From contig JAXMDZ010000008.1 in the NCBI GenBank assembly GCA_046348585.1, forward strand, positions 1 through 64,000: DNA of 64,000 nt, given 5' to 3'. Below are positions 8,269 through 16,043 of the stretch, piece by piece. Under the pieces are notes generated by a model, which searched no databases, had not been told where the DNA came from, and saw only the letters and a list, made by a program, of their open reading frames with translations. The stretch is from JADZAI01 sp046348585. GTDB lineage: Bacteria > Pseudomonadota > Alphaproteobacteria > Micropepsales > Micropepsaceae. Position numbers and translations under genes: made by a program. Position 1 is the stretch's first letter, and each line of letters opens with the position of its first letter.

Positions 8269-8909
8269 GCGCCGCCCTGCCGCCCGAAGCGCCCGCCGAT
8301 TGCCGGATCTGCCCGCGCCTCGCGGCCTTCCGCGACGCGAATCGCATCGCCCTGCCGCTGCATTTCAACGGCGCGGTGCCCTCGTTCGGGGCCGAGGATT
8401 GCGATCTGCTGATCGTCGGCCTCGCCCCCGGGCTGCATGGCGCGAACCGCACCGGGCGGCCCTTCACCGGCGATTATGCGGGCGACCTTCTCTATGCGAC
8501 GCTGGCGGCGGTCGGCCGCCTCGGCGGCGTCTACGACGCGCGCCCGGACGACGGCATCCGCCTGAAGCGCGCGATGATCTCGAACGCCGTGCGCTGCGTG
8601 CCGCCGCAGAACAAGCCCGAGACTTCCGAGATCAATGCCTGCAACGGCTTCCTGAAGGCCCGCATCGCATCGCTGCCGAAGCTGAGAGCCATCGTCGCGC
8701 TCGGCACCATCGCCCACAACGCGACGCTGACGGCGCTCGGCCGCAAGAAATCGGCCTTCAAGTTCGGCCATGGGGCCGTGCACGATCTGGGCGGCCTGAC
8801 GCTCTACGACAGCTATCACTGCAGCCGCTACAACACGAACACCGGCGTCCTCACGCCCGCCATGTTCCGCGCAGTGTTCGAGCGCGTCGAGCGCGACCTC
8901 GGACCATAG
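8265..8909 (+). CDS. Type 5 uracil-DNA glycosylase (UDGb)
   Basis: This glycosylase removes uracil and deaminated purines from DNA and belongs to the iron-sulfur UDG superfamily. Motif 1 is GLAPGLHGANRTGRPFTGD and the C-terminal motif is HCSRYNTNTGVLT. The obvious GTG start at 8376 would drop the conserved CRICPRLAAFR segment. Reading upstream restores it with four cysteines (C13, C16, C111, C126), the expected 4Fe-4S ligands. No ATG, GTG or TTG was found in that stretch; CTG at 8265, overlapping the TGA of the NYN gene, is the best candidate. Function is firm, the start is not. Confidence 0.85.
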   Translation: MSAALPPEAPADCRICPRLAAFRDANRIALPLHFNGAVPSFGAEDCDLLIVGLAPGLHGANRTGRPFTGDYAGDLLYATLAAVGRLGGVYDARPDDGIRLKRAMISNAVRCVPPQNKPETSEINACNGFLKARIASLPKLRAIVALGTIAHNATLTALGRKKSAFKFGHGAVHDLGGLTLYDSYHCSRYNTNTGVLTPAMFRAVFERVERDLGP

Positions 8910-8936
8910 CCCCCCGAACCGTAGCCCCCAAAGCAA

Positions 8937-8966
8937 ACGGGCCGCACCCCGGAAGGTGCGGCCCGT
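8937..8966 (-). terminator. Terminator of the cold-shock gene
   Basis: There is a perfect 12-bp stem (ACGGGCCGCACC with GGTGCGGCCCGT) and a 6-nt loop. On the minus strand it is followed by a T-rich stretch (TTTGCTTT). It lies 24 nt after the stop of the cold-shock gene and 27 nt after the UDG stop on the other strand, so it may serve both. Confidence 0.75.
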
Positions 8967-8990
8967 CGCTGTCTCACACCGTGTGGTGGC

Positions 8991-9194
8991 TTACGCCGCC
9001 TTCAGGTTGCCGGCCGCGGACTTGCCGCGCTCCTTGACGATCTCGAACGAGACGCGCTGGCCTTCGACCAGGCTGCGCATGCCGCTGCGCTCGACCGCGC
9101 TGATGTGGACGAACACGTCCGCGCCGCCGTCTTCCGGCTGAATGAAACCAAAACCCTTCGTGGTGTTGAACCACTTGACCGTGCCGATAGCCAT
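8991..9194 (-). CDS. Cold-shock domain protein (CspA family)
   Basis: This is a 67-aa single cold-shock domain protein that binds single-stranded nucleic acid as an RNA chaperone. The RNP1 motif is KGFGFIQ and RNP2 is VFVHIS. The start MAIGTVKWFN at 9194 was chosen because it matches the family N-terminus and has GGAG 12 nt upstream; an ATG 18 nt further upstream lacks a ribosome site. A long leader and a CTTGAC promoter precede it. Confidence 0.93.
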   Translation of the reverse strand: MAIGTVKWFNTTKGFGFIQPEDGGADVFVHISAVERSGMRSLVEGQRVSFEIVKERGKSAAGNLKAA

Positions 9195-9374
9195 ATCCGT
9201 ATCCGTCTCCACATGCGCGGCGTGCGCGCATGATTTTCGTGACGCCGCGGGACCATCCCGCCGCGTTTACAACTGAGTCTCTTGGAGGTGTCGGGGGTCG
9301 GCCCGGATTGCGCTTTGAAAAAGCGGCCGCCGGGACATCGCCGTAACCGGCCTGATCTCGATTGTTGCCGCCGC

Positions 9375-9403
9375 TTAGACCAGCGGCAGGGTCAAAAGTC
9401 AAG
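9375..9403 (-). promoter_or_regulatory. Probable promoter of the cold-shock gene with long leader
   Basis: On the minus strand CTTGAC (9403-9398), a 17-bp spacer and GTCTAA (9380-9375) match the alphaproteobacterial sigma-70 pattern. Transcription would begin near 9368, giving a leader of about 170 nt before the ATG at 9194. Long structured leaders are typical of cold-inducible csp mRNAs. The rest of 9195-9425 holds no gene that I can see. Confidence 0.55.
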
Positions 9404-9425
9404 AATCGGGCGTTTCCCCGCCTTT

Positions 9426-11672
9426 TCAGGCGCGCAGCTGACGCGGGGCCTGCGCCTGGGACGCGCCTTCGGCCGCCGGCGCCGTCTCGGCCGCTTCGGC
9501 CGGCGGCGCGGCGACGCCCTCGCGGCGCAGCAGTTCGGCGAGCCGCTGCGGCCGCGCGAGCAGGAAGCCCTGCGCCTCATCGCAGCCGAGCGCCCGCACG
9601 GCCTCCATCTGGCTCTCCGTCTCGATCCCCTCCACCACGGTGCGCATGCCCAGCGCCCGGGCGAGCGAGACGATCGCGCGGATGATCTCGCAGGCGCTGC
9701 CGCCCTCATCCACTGCGTCGGTGAACGACTTGTCGATCTTCAGCTTGGTGAACTGGAACTGCTTCAGATAGCCGAACGAGGAATAGCCCGAGCCGAAATC
9801 GTCGAGACAGACGCCGAGCCCGAGGCAGCGCAGCCGCTGGAGCACCGCCATGTTGGCCTCCGAGTCGGACAGCATGACCGACTCGGTGATCTCGACGTCG
9901 ATGCGGCGCGGATCGACCCCGGTCGCCGCCAGCGCGTGCAGGAAGATCGCCGGCAGGTTGGTGCTGCGCAGCTGGATCGGCGAGACGTTGATCGCCACGC
10001 GGATCGAGGGCGAAAGCCGCGCGGCGGCCTCCACCGCGGCGCGGATCACCCATTCGCCGACCTGCACGATCAGGCCCGAGCGTTCGGCGATGTCGATGAA
10101 GCGGCCCGGCGGAATCTCGCCGCGTTCGGGATGCTGCCAGCGCACCAGCGCCTCGACCCCGGCGATCGTCCCGCTGGCGGCCTCGAACAGCGGCTGGAAG
10201 TCGAGCCTGAGCTGGCCCTCGGCGAGCGCCGTCTTCAGCTCGCGCTCCAGCAGCACGCGCTCCTGCGCGTCCACGTCCATCGACCAGTCGAACTCGACCA
10301 CATGCCCGGTGCCGCGCCCCTTGGCGTCGAACAGCGCGAGATCGGCGTGGCGCAGCACGGCGTCGCAGTCGAAATCGTCCAGCGTGAACCGCCGCATGCC
10401 GATGCTCGCCGAGCAGTCGGCGCGCATCCCGCCGATGGTCGAGGGCCGCGCGATCTCCGAAACGATGCGCCGCGCAAGATAGTCGGCGTCGATCCCCATC
10501 GTGGTCAGCAGCACCGCGAACTCGTCGCCGCCGAGACGGAAGCACTGCCCGGCATTGCCGACGGTGCGGCGCATGCGGCGGCCGACCTCGACCAGCAGGG
10601 CGTCGCCCGTGCCGTGGCCGAGCGCGTCGTTGATCACCTTGAAGCGGTCGAGATCGACCAGAAGCAGGGCCGATTCCTGCTTGCGCTCGTCCGGGAAGGC
10701 GATGGCCGCCTTGAGCGCCGTGTTGAGCGAGGCGCGGTTGGCGAGCCCGGTCAGCGCATCGTGCGCCGCCATGTGAGAAACCCGCGCGGCGGCCAGCCGC
10801 TCGGCGGTGATGTCGGAGGCGACGCCGTGATAGCCGCGGAAGGCCCCGAAGGCGAGCAGCGGCTTGCCGGTGAGCGCGATCCAGCGGCGCTCGCCGCCGA
10901 TGACCGTCTCGACCACCAGTTCGGCGAAGCTTTCGTGCCGCGCCATGCGCTGGATCAGTTCGGCGCGCCCATCGCCCGCCTCGAACAGGCCGGCGAAACC
11001 GCAGGGCCCGGCCCGGCCCACGGCGGGCGCGGCGAAGCCGAAGCGTTCCGCGCCGCTGGTCAGGCAGCCTTCGCGGTCGGTCGACCACAGCCAGTCCGAC
11101 GACGCCATCTCGAAGTCGCGCAGCAGCAGGCCGATCACCTCGGCCTGTTCGCGCGCCAGCCTTTCGCCGAGCAACCGGCCGACGAATTCCCGGAACGACC
11201 AGCGCACGCCGCTCACCAGAACGGCGGTGTAGATCCCCAGAAGCGCGAACAGGAACAGATGCAGCGGCTCCGGCTGACCGAGCAGCGCGACGCCCGCCCC
11301 CGCGCCTATCGCCGCCAGATAGGCGAGCGCCGCCTGCGGCAGGGTGGAAAGCATGAACGCGCCGCCGCACATCATGCCGACGACGACGACCGAGATCAGC
11401 TCGTGACCCTCGCTGCTCACGCTCGGGAACACGATGACCGGCAGCGCGCCCCAGATCGCGCCCAGCAGCGCGCTGTCGCGCGTGCTGTGGTGGATCGCGC
11501 GCATCGAGTGGGATTCCTGATGCTTCTGCCGGCGCGACGCCACCAGGCGCACCGTCAGGACCGCCATCAGCACGGCGACGAGCGCGCCCCAGGCCATGAC
11601 CATCCAGGCGCGCGGCGTCATGTGCAGCGTCCAGGTCAGCAGCGAAGCGTTGGCCAGATTGGCGGCGACCAC
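9426..11672 (-). CDS. Membrane-bound PAS-GGDEF-EAL cyclic-di-GMP signalling protein
   Basis: This 748-aa protein makes and/or breaks c-di-GMP. About 180 N-terminal residues form several hydrophobic segments (a membrane sensor), followed by a PAS-like region (about 190-310), a GGDEF domain with intact LGGDEF, and an EAL domain with EALVRWQHPERG, DDFGSGYSS and KIDKSF. No RxxD inhibitory site precedes GGDEF. All visible catalytic EAL residues are present, so phosphodiesterase activity is likely; net activity is not predictable. The proposed GTG start at 11672 follows directly after the TGA of a 49-aa ORF, implying coupling. The C-terminus is Ala/Glu/Pro-rich. Confidence 0.9.
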   Translation of the reverse strand: MVAANLANASLLTWTLHMTPRAWMVMAWGALVAVLMAVLTVRLVASRRQKHQESHSMRAIHHSTRDSALLGAIWGALPVIVFPSVSSEGHELISVVVVGMMCGGAFMLSTLPQAALAYLAAIGAGAGVALLGQPEPLHLFLFALLGIYTAVLVSGVRWSFREFVGRLLGERLAREQAEVIGLLLRDFEMASSDWLWSTDREGCLTSGAERFGFAAPAVGRAGPCGFAGLFEAGDGRAELIQRMARHESFAELVVETVIGGERRWIALTGKPLLAFGAFRGYHGVASDITAERLAAARVSHMAAHDALTGLANRASLNTALKAAIAFPDERKQESALLLVDLDRFKVINDALGHGTGDALLVEVGRRMRRTVGNAGQCFRLGGDEFAVLLTTMGIDADYLARRIVSEIARPSTIGGMRADCSASIGMRRFTLDDFDCDAVLRHADLALFDAKGRGTGHVVEFDWSMDVDAQERVLLERELKTALAEGQLRLDFQPLFEAASGTIAGVEALVRWQHPERGEIPPGRFIDIAERSGLIVQVGEWVIRAAVEAAARLSPSIRVAINVSPIQLRSTNLPAIFLHALAATGVDPRRIDVEITESVMLSDSEANMAVLQRLRCLGLGVCLDDFGSGYSSFGYLKQFQFTKLKIDKSFTDAVDEGGSACEIIRAIVSLARALGMRTVVEGIETESQMEAVRALGCDEAQGFLLARPQRLAELLRREGVAAPPAEAAETAPAAEGASQAQAPRQLRA

Positions 11673-11822
11673 TCAGGGGCCGAGCCGCTTGAAGGCGGCG
11701 ATCTGCTGCGCGCGGACCCAGCTCGCGGCTTCCTCGGGCACCGCGACCGGCGAAACCAGAGCCGACCACTGCCGCGCCAGCCAGCAGCAGAACACGACGT
11801 GGGGGCGGTCGGCCTCTTCCAT
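11673..11822 (-). CDS. Small 49-aa ORF coupled to the GGDEF-EAL gene
   Basis: This short reading frame encodes MEEADRPHVVFCCWLARQWS followed by a Pro/Ala/Glu stretch and ends KRLGP. It has a strong ribosome-binding site (GAGGGGG about 5 nt before the ATG), and its TGA is followed at once by the GTG of the c-di-GMP protein (TGAGTG). It could be a small regulatory protein or a leader peptide that controls downstream translation. I recognise no family. Support is the RBS and junction only. Confidence 0.45.
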   Translation of the reverse strand: MEEADRPHVVFCCWLARQWSALVSPVAVPEEAASWVRAQQIAAFKRLGP

Positions 11823-11928
11823 GCCCCCTCAATGCCCGAAACAAATCACCAAGCGGTGAAAGCGCACAGATAATGGCGGCGTTAACCCATAATATCGTCG
11901 AAACGGAATTGCTTTTCGTAAAATACAG

Positions 11929-11943
11929 ATGATCCGGGATCAT
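11929..11943. promoter_or_regulatory. 15-bp perfect palindrome between crp-like gene and GGDEF-EAL unit
   Basis: ATGATCC-G-GGATCAT is a perfect dyad in the AT-rich 172-nt gap (11823-11994) that must hold the promoter of the small ORF/GGDEF-EAL unit. It lies about 107 nt upstream of the small ORF start. It could be an operator or a small hairpin. The rest of the gap shows no gene. Confidence 0.3.
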
Positions 11944-11994
11944 GAACCTGTCGGCGCATTTCCAAGCTTTGCTTCGTCGATAACCGCAAGTTAT

Positions 11995-12684
11995 CTAACT
12001 CCCGGCGATCCGGTCCAACCCCCGCGGGTCCCGCACCTCGATCCGGCCATAGAAGACGGCGATCAATCCTTCGCGCCGGAAGGCGGCGAGGCAGCGATTC
12101 ACGGTCTTGCGCGTCACGCCGATCATTTCCGCGAGCGCCTGCTGGCCGATATGCAGCGTCGCCGGCCCCCGCCCGCCCCCGGTCCGCGCCAGCATCCGCA
12201 GCCGCGCCGCCAGCCGCTGGCGCGGCGGCAGCGCCGCGTTTTCCGCCGCCATGCGCACCGTCGCGCGCAGCTGCGCATAGACGAGGCTCGCCACCGCCCG
12301 CCAGATGTCGGGGCGCGTCCGCCCGATCCGCTCCAGCGCCGCGTCCGCCACCGTCAGCAGCAGCGAGGGCGCGACGCAGATCGCCGTCACCAGACGCGGG
12401 CCGCCGCCGAACCGCATCGTCTGGCCGACCGCCGCTCCGGCCTCGGCATGGCCGACCAGCACCTCGCGGTCGCCCGGGGCCTGGCAATAGAGCTGCACCG
12501 CGCCCGCGATCACCACGAAAAGCCCGGTCTCGGCGTCGCCCTCGGCCTGCGCCCACTGCCCGGCCGCGAACCGCACCAGCCGCCCGTGCCGCAGCAATTC
12601 CTCGGCGAGCCCCGGCGCATGGCCGGTCAGCCAGCCCGCGCGGGCGAGCATGCGCCGTGTCCGGTCGAGATCGCCATCGCTCAT
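11995..12684 (-). CDS. Crp/Fnr-family transcriptional regulator
   Basis: The 229-aa protein has an N-terminal cyclic-nucleotide-binding-like domain (about 20-135, GLFVVIAGAVQLYCQ, GHAEAGAAVGQTM) and a C-terminal winged HTH (ALAEMIGVTRKTVNRCLAAF, about 185-205). There is no Fnr-type N-terminal cysteine cluster, so it is not an oxygen-sensing Fnr. It is divergent from the alkyl-sulfatase gene at 12792, and an inverted repeat that could be its site lies 8 bp before its own ATG. It is a plausible regulator of that gene or of itself (inference). Confidence 0.88.
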   Translation of the reverse strand: MSDGDLDRTRRMLARAGWLTGHAPGLAEELLRHGRLVRFAAGQWAQAEGDAETGLFVVIAGAVQLYCQAPGDREVLVGHAEAGAAVGQTMRFGGGPRLVTAICVAPSLLLTVADAALERIGRTRPDIWRAVASLVYAQLRATVRMAAENAALPPRQRLAARLRMLARTGGGRGPATLHIGQQALAEMIGVTRKTVNRCLAAFRREGLIAVFYGRIEVRDPRGLDRIAGS

Positions 12685-12691
12685 GCCGGAT

Positions 12692-12707
12692 TGTTACCCT
12701 GGTTACA
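12692..12707. promoter_or_regulatory. Crp-like inverted repeat in the divergent regulator/sulfatase gap
   Basis: TGTTACC-CT-GGTTACA is an imperfect dyad (one mismatched pair) placed 8 bp upstream of the regulator ATG and 85 bp upstream of the sulfatase ATG. It resembles the general TGT...ACA form of Crp/Fnr operators, but the spacing is shorter than in E. coli Crp sites. Confidence 0.35.
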
Positions 12708-12791
12708 CTGATAAGCGAACCCCCGGCCTATGCTCCGCCCACCAAGGCGCCGCCCGCCAGAACGAGGCCGCGCCGGGCGGAGGGGGACATC

Positions 12792-14801
12792 ATGGCGCGC
12801 GGACGTTTTCTGTTGGGTCTCTTGTCGGGCGCGGTCCTGACCGGTGCGGTCGGGGCCGGCGGGCTCTATGCCTTCGGCGGCGTCATCGCCCCGATGCTGA
12901 TGGGCACGCCCTCGATCCCCAAGCCGCCGCCGATCGCCGCCTCGGACGCCTCGAAGCAGGCGCTTGAGGACGCCAAGGCCCGCGTTGCCTCAGACGACCG
13001 CCAGGACTTCGCCGACGCCGAGCGCGGCTATGTCGGAACGCTCGCCGATCCGGTCATTCGCAACGACAAGGGCGATGTCGTCTTCGACCTCTCCTCCTAC
13101 GACTTCCTCAAGAGCGCCGCGCCCGAAACCGCCAATCCCAGCCTGTGGCGGCAGGCGCAGATCATCACCAAGAGCGGCCTCTTCAAGGTCGCCGACGGCA
13201 TCTGGCAGGTGCGCGGCTTCGACGTCTCGACCGTCAGCTTCATCGACGCGGGAACCGGCTGGATCGTCGTCGACCCGCTGACGACGGTCGAGGTGGCGCG
13301 CGCCGCGCTCGGCCTCGTCAACCAGCACGCGGGCGCAAAGCCCGTCATCGCCGTCATCTACTCGCACAGCCACGCCGACCATTACGGCGGCGTGCTCGGC
13401 GTCACGACCCGCGAGGACGTCGCCGCCGGCAAGGTCAAGATCGTCGCCCCCGACGGCTTCCTCGAACACGCGGTCTCGGAAAACGTCATCGCCGGTCCGG
13501 CGATGTCGCGCCGCGCCCGCTACCAGTTCGGCCTTACCCTGCCGCGCGGGCCGGAAGGCGAGATGACCTCCGGCCTCGGGCCCGGCATCTCGCGCGGCAC
13601 GATCTCGCTGCTCGCCCCCACCGACATCGTCTCCGAAACCGGCCAGACGATGACCATCGGCGACGTGACCCTCGAGTTCCAGGTGACGCCCGGCACCGAA
13701 GCGCCGGCGGAGATGAACTTCTACCTGCCGGCGAAGCGCGCGCTCTTCATGGCCGAGAACGCCAATCTCACCATGCACAATCTCCTGCCCGCCCGCGGCG
13801 CGCTGGTGCGCGACGCCAAGGCCTGGGCGGACTACCTCACGCAGTCGATCCGGCTCTATGCGGACAAATCCGACGTGATGTTCGCCGCGCACGGCATCCC
13901 GCGCTTCGGCCAGGCGAACATCGCCACCTTCCTCACCAGCCACCGCGACGCCTACAAATACCTGCACGACCAGTCGGTGCGGCTGATGAACGCCGGCCTC
14001 AACGGCCCCGAGATCGCCGAGGTGCTGGCGCTGCCCGAGGTGCTGGCGAAGCAATGGTTCAATCGCGGCTATTACGGCACGATGAGCCACAACTCGAAGG
14101 CCGTCTATCAGCGCTATATGGGCTGGTACGACGCCAATCCGGTCAATCTCTGGCCGCTGCCGCAGGAAGAGGCCGCGGTGCGCATGGTCGAGGCCATGGG
14201 CGGCGCCGAGGCGGTGATGGCGCGCGCCAGGACGGCGAGCGAGGCCGGCGAATACCGCTGGGCGGCGATGCTGCTCAACTACGTCGTCTTCGCCGGCGGC
14301 GAGACCAAGGCGGCGCGCGACATGCTGGCCGGCGTCTATACCCAGCTCGGCTATCAGGCCGAGGCCGGCACCTGGCGCAACATCTACCTCACCGGCGCTC
14401 AGGAACTGCGCGACGGCACGCTCAAGCTGCCGCCCATCGGCCTCAGCCCGGACGTGCTGGCCGCCACCCCGACCGCCATGCTGCTCGACTTCGCGGCCGT
14501 GCGCCTCAACCCCGACCGCGCCCTCGCCGCGCCGCTGAAGATCAACCTCGTCCTCACCGACCGCAACGAGACGCATCTCATCACCATCGAGAACGGCGTG
14601 ATGATTCACGAGGAGGGCGTCACCGATCCCTCAGCCGGGGCGACGGTGCGGATGACGCGGCTCGACCTTCTGGCGACGCTGTTCGCGGGCGTGGCGGTGG
14701 CGACGCGGTCGATCGAGTCGGAAGGCGACGGCGCGCTCTATGGCCGCTTCGCGGGCCTGATCGATCCGCTCGACCCGAACTTCAACATCGTGACGCCCTA
14801 G
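12792..14801 (+). CDS. Alkyl sulfatase (SdsA1-type metallo-beta-lactamase fold)
   Basis: This predicted exported enzyme hydrolyses alkyl sulfate esters such as SDS to alcohol and sulfate. It is 669 aa, about the family length. The N-terminus has a hydrophobic segment (about 5-30). The dizinc motif SHSHADH gives H192, H194, D196 and H197. MAENANLTMHNLLPARGA is the second conserved block, and the C-terminal third resembles the dimerisation and SCP2-like lipid-binding domains (INLVLTDRNETHLITIENGV). The ATG at 12792 is preceded by GGAGGGGG, which decides it over longer frames. It is divergent from the Crp/Fnr gene. Confidence 0.9.
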   Translation: MARGRFLLGLLSGAVLTGAVGAGGLYAFGGVIAPMLMGTPSIPKPPPIAASDASKQALEDAKARVASDDRQDFADAERGYVGTLADPVIRNDKGDVVFDLSSYDFLKSAAPETANPSLWRQAQIITKSGLFKVADGIWQVRGFDVSTVSFIDAGTGWIVVDPLTTVEVARAALGLVNQHAGAKPVIAVIYSHSHADHYGGVLGVTTREDVAAGKVKIVAPDGFLEHAVSENVIAGPAMSRRARYQFGLTLPRGPEGEMTSGLGPGISRGTISLLAPTDIVSETGQTMTIGDVTLEFQVTPGTEAPAEMNFYLPAKRALFMAENANLTMHNLLPARGALVRDAKAWADYLTQSIRLYADKSDVMFAAHGIPRFGQANIATFLTSHRDAYKYLHDQSVRLMNAGLNGPEIAEVLALPEVLAKQWFNRGYYGTMSHNSKAVYQRYMGWYDANPVNLWPLPQEEAAVRMVEAMGGAEAVMARARTASEAGEYRWAAMLLNYVVFAGGETKAARDMLAGVYTQLGYQAEAGTWRNIYLTGAQELRDGTLKLPPIGLSPDVLAATPTAMLLDFAAVRLNPDRALAAPLKINLVLTDRNETHLITIENGVMIHEEGVTDPSAGATVRMTRLDLLATLFAGVAVATRSIESEGDGALYGRFAGLIDPLDPNFNIVTP

Positions 14802-14816
14802 GTCGCAGGCCCGGCT

Positions 14817-15476
14817 TCAGGAATAACGCTGCTCCAGCCAGGGATCGCCCTCGTTGTGATAGCCGCGCACTTCCCAGAAGCCGGGCTTGTCCTCGGCCGA
14901 GAACTCGATCCGCTTGATCCACTTGGCGCTCTTCCACAGATACCAGCGCGGGATCAGCACCCGTAAGGGACCGCCATGCTCGCGGCTGATCGGCTGCCCT
15001 TCCCAGGTGTGGACCAGCATCACGTCGGGATCGGCGAACACGTCCAGCGTCACGTTGGTCGTGTAGGTGTCGTAGGCGTGGAAGACGACATGCCGCGCTT
15101 CCATCTTCGGCATCACGAGATCCAGCACCGTGCGCCCGGAAACCCCCTGCCAGCGATTGTCGTAGCGGCTCCACTGCGTGACGCAGTGCATGTCGGAGAC
15201 GCTCTCGCTCTGCGGCAGCGCCTTCAGCCCCTCCCAGTTCAGCGTGACCGGATTCTCGACCGCGCCGTCGATGGTCAGCCGCCACTTGTCGAGCGGGATG
15301 TTGGGCTGCGCGCCGAGATCGAGCACCGGCCAGTTCTTGACCTCGCGCTGGCCGGGCGGCAGGCGGCGCGTGCGCTGAAGATCGGGCGAGCCGGTCAGCA
15401 GCCGCCCCTCGCGCGCCCAACGCTGTTTCGAGGCGATCAGCTTGTCGCGGAATGCGGCGTTGTCGTCATCGGCCAT
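14817..15476 (-). CDS. Cytosolic molybdopterin-dependent oxidoreductase (sulfite oxidase/MsrP-like)
   Basis: The 219-aa protein has a sulfite-oxidase-fold Mo-cofactor domain. C98 in SDMHCVTQWSRYDN is the expected molybdenum-ligating cysteine, and the domain ends with SREHGGPLRVLIPRWYLWKSAKW. Unlike MsrP (YedY) it has no twin-arginine signal peptide, and no MsrQ-type membrane partner lies next to it, so it is probably cytosolic and its substrate is unknown. It converges with the alkyl-sulfatase, 15 nt apart. Confidence 0.88.
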   Translation of the reverse strand: MADDDNAAFRDKLIASKQRWAREGRLLTGSPDLQRTRRLPPGQREVKNWPVLDLGAQPNIPLDKWRLTIDGAVENPVTLNWEGLKALPQSESVSDMHCVTQWSRYDNRWQGVSGRTVLDLVMPKMEARHVVFHAYDTYTTNVTLDVFADPDVMLVHTWEGQPISREHGGPLRVLIPRWYLWKSAKWIKRIEFSAEDKPGFWEVRGYHNEGDPWLEQRYS

Positions 15477-15565
15477 CGCGAGCGCCTCGGTCGAAGCCGG
15501 TGGGTGCCGGCGGGCGGGCCAAAGTGTCGAAACGCGGCCGCGGACTCAATCCGTACAATATTGCG

Positions 15566-16039
15566 TCAGCCTTTCTGCCGCATCAGCCGCGCCTTGTCGC
15601 GCTGCCAGTCCTTCTGCTTCAGGTCTTCGCGCTTGTCGTGGAGCTTCTTGCCCTTGGCGATGCCCAGCTCGATCTTGGCGATGCCGCGATCGTTGAAATA
15701 GATCCGCAGCGGAATCAGCGTCATGCCCTCGCGCTCGGTCGCGCGATAGAGATTGGCGATCTCGCGCTTGTTGAGCAGCAGCGGCCGCACCCGCGTCGGC
15801 TCGTGGTTCAGCCGGTTGCCGCCCGCATATTCGGGGATGGTCGCGTTCACCAGATAGACGTGGCCGTCCTTCACCTGGGCGTAGGATTCGGCGATCGTCG
15901 CCTTGCCGCCGCGCAGCGACTTCACCTCGGTCCCGGTCAGCACCATGCCCGCCTCGACGGTGTCGTCGATGGCGTAGTTGAACCGCGCCTTGCGGTTTTC
16001 CGAAACGACCTTGCGGTCGTCAGACTTCTTCTTCGCCAT
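15566..16039 (-). CDS. smpB: tmRNA-binding protein SmpB
   Basis: SmpB binds tmRNA and brings it to stalled ribosomes for trans-translation. The 157-aa protein shows NRKARFNYAIDDTVEAGMVLTGTEVKSLR near the N-terminus, SYAQVKDGHVYLVN, and the basic C-terminal tail KGKKLHDKREDLKQKDWQRD that enters the ribosomal A site. It starts 4 nt after the dapA stop, an arrangement seen in many alphaproteobacteria. The tmRNA gene itself is not in this window as far as I can see. Confidence 0.96.
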   Translation of the reverse strand: MAKKKSDDRKVVSENRKARFNYAIDDTVEAGMVLTGTEVKSLRGGKATIAESYAQVKDGHVYLVNATIPEYAGGNRLNHEPTRVRPLLLNKREIANLYRATEREGMTLIPLRIYFNDRGIAKIELGIAKGKKLHDKREDLKQKDWQRDKARLMRQKG

Positions 16040-16043
16040 ACGC

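Noticed and set aside
9282..11873. 863-codon plus-strand frame opposite the GGDEF-EAL gene
   Set aside because: Composition is Arg/His/Ala/Gln-rich without motifs; the minus strand encodes recognisable PAS, GGDEF and EAL domains.
15477..15565. Gap near smpB checked for tmRNA (ssrA)
   Set aside because: Only 89 nt with no tRNA-like acceptor ends or ANDNYALAA-type tag; too short for tmRNA.
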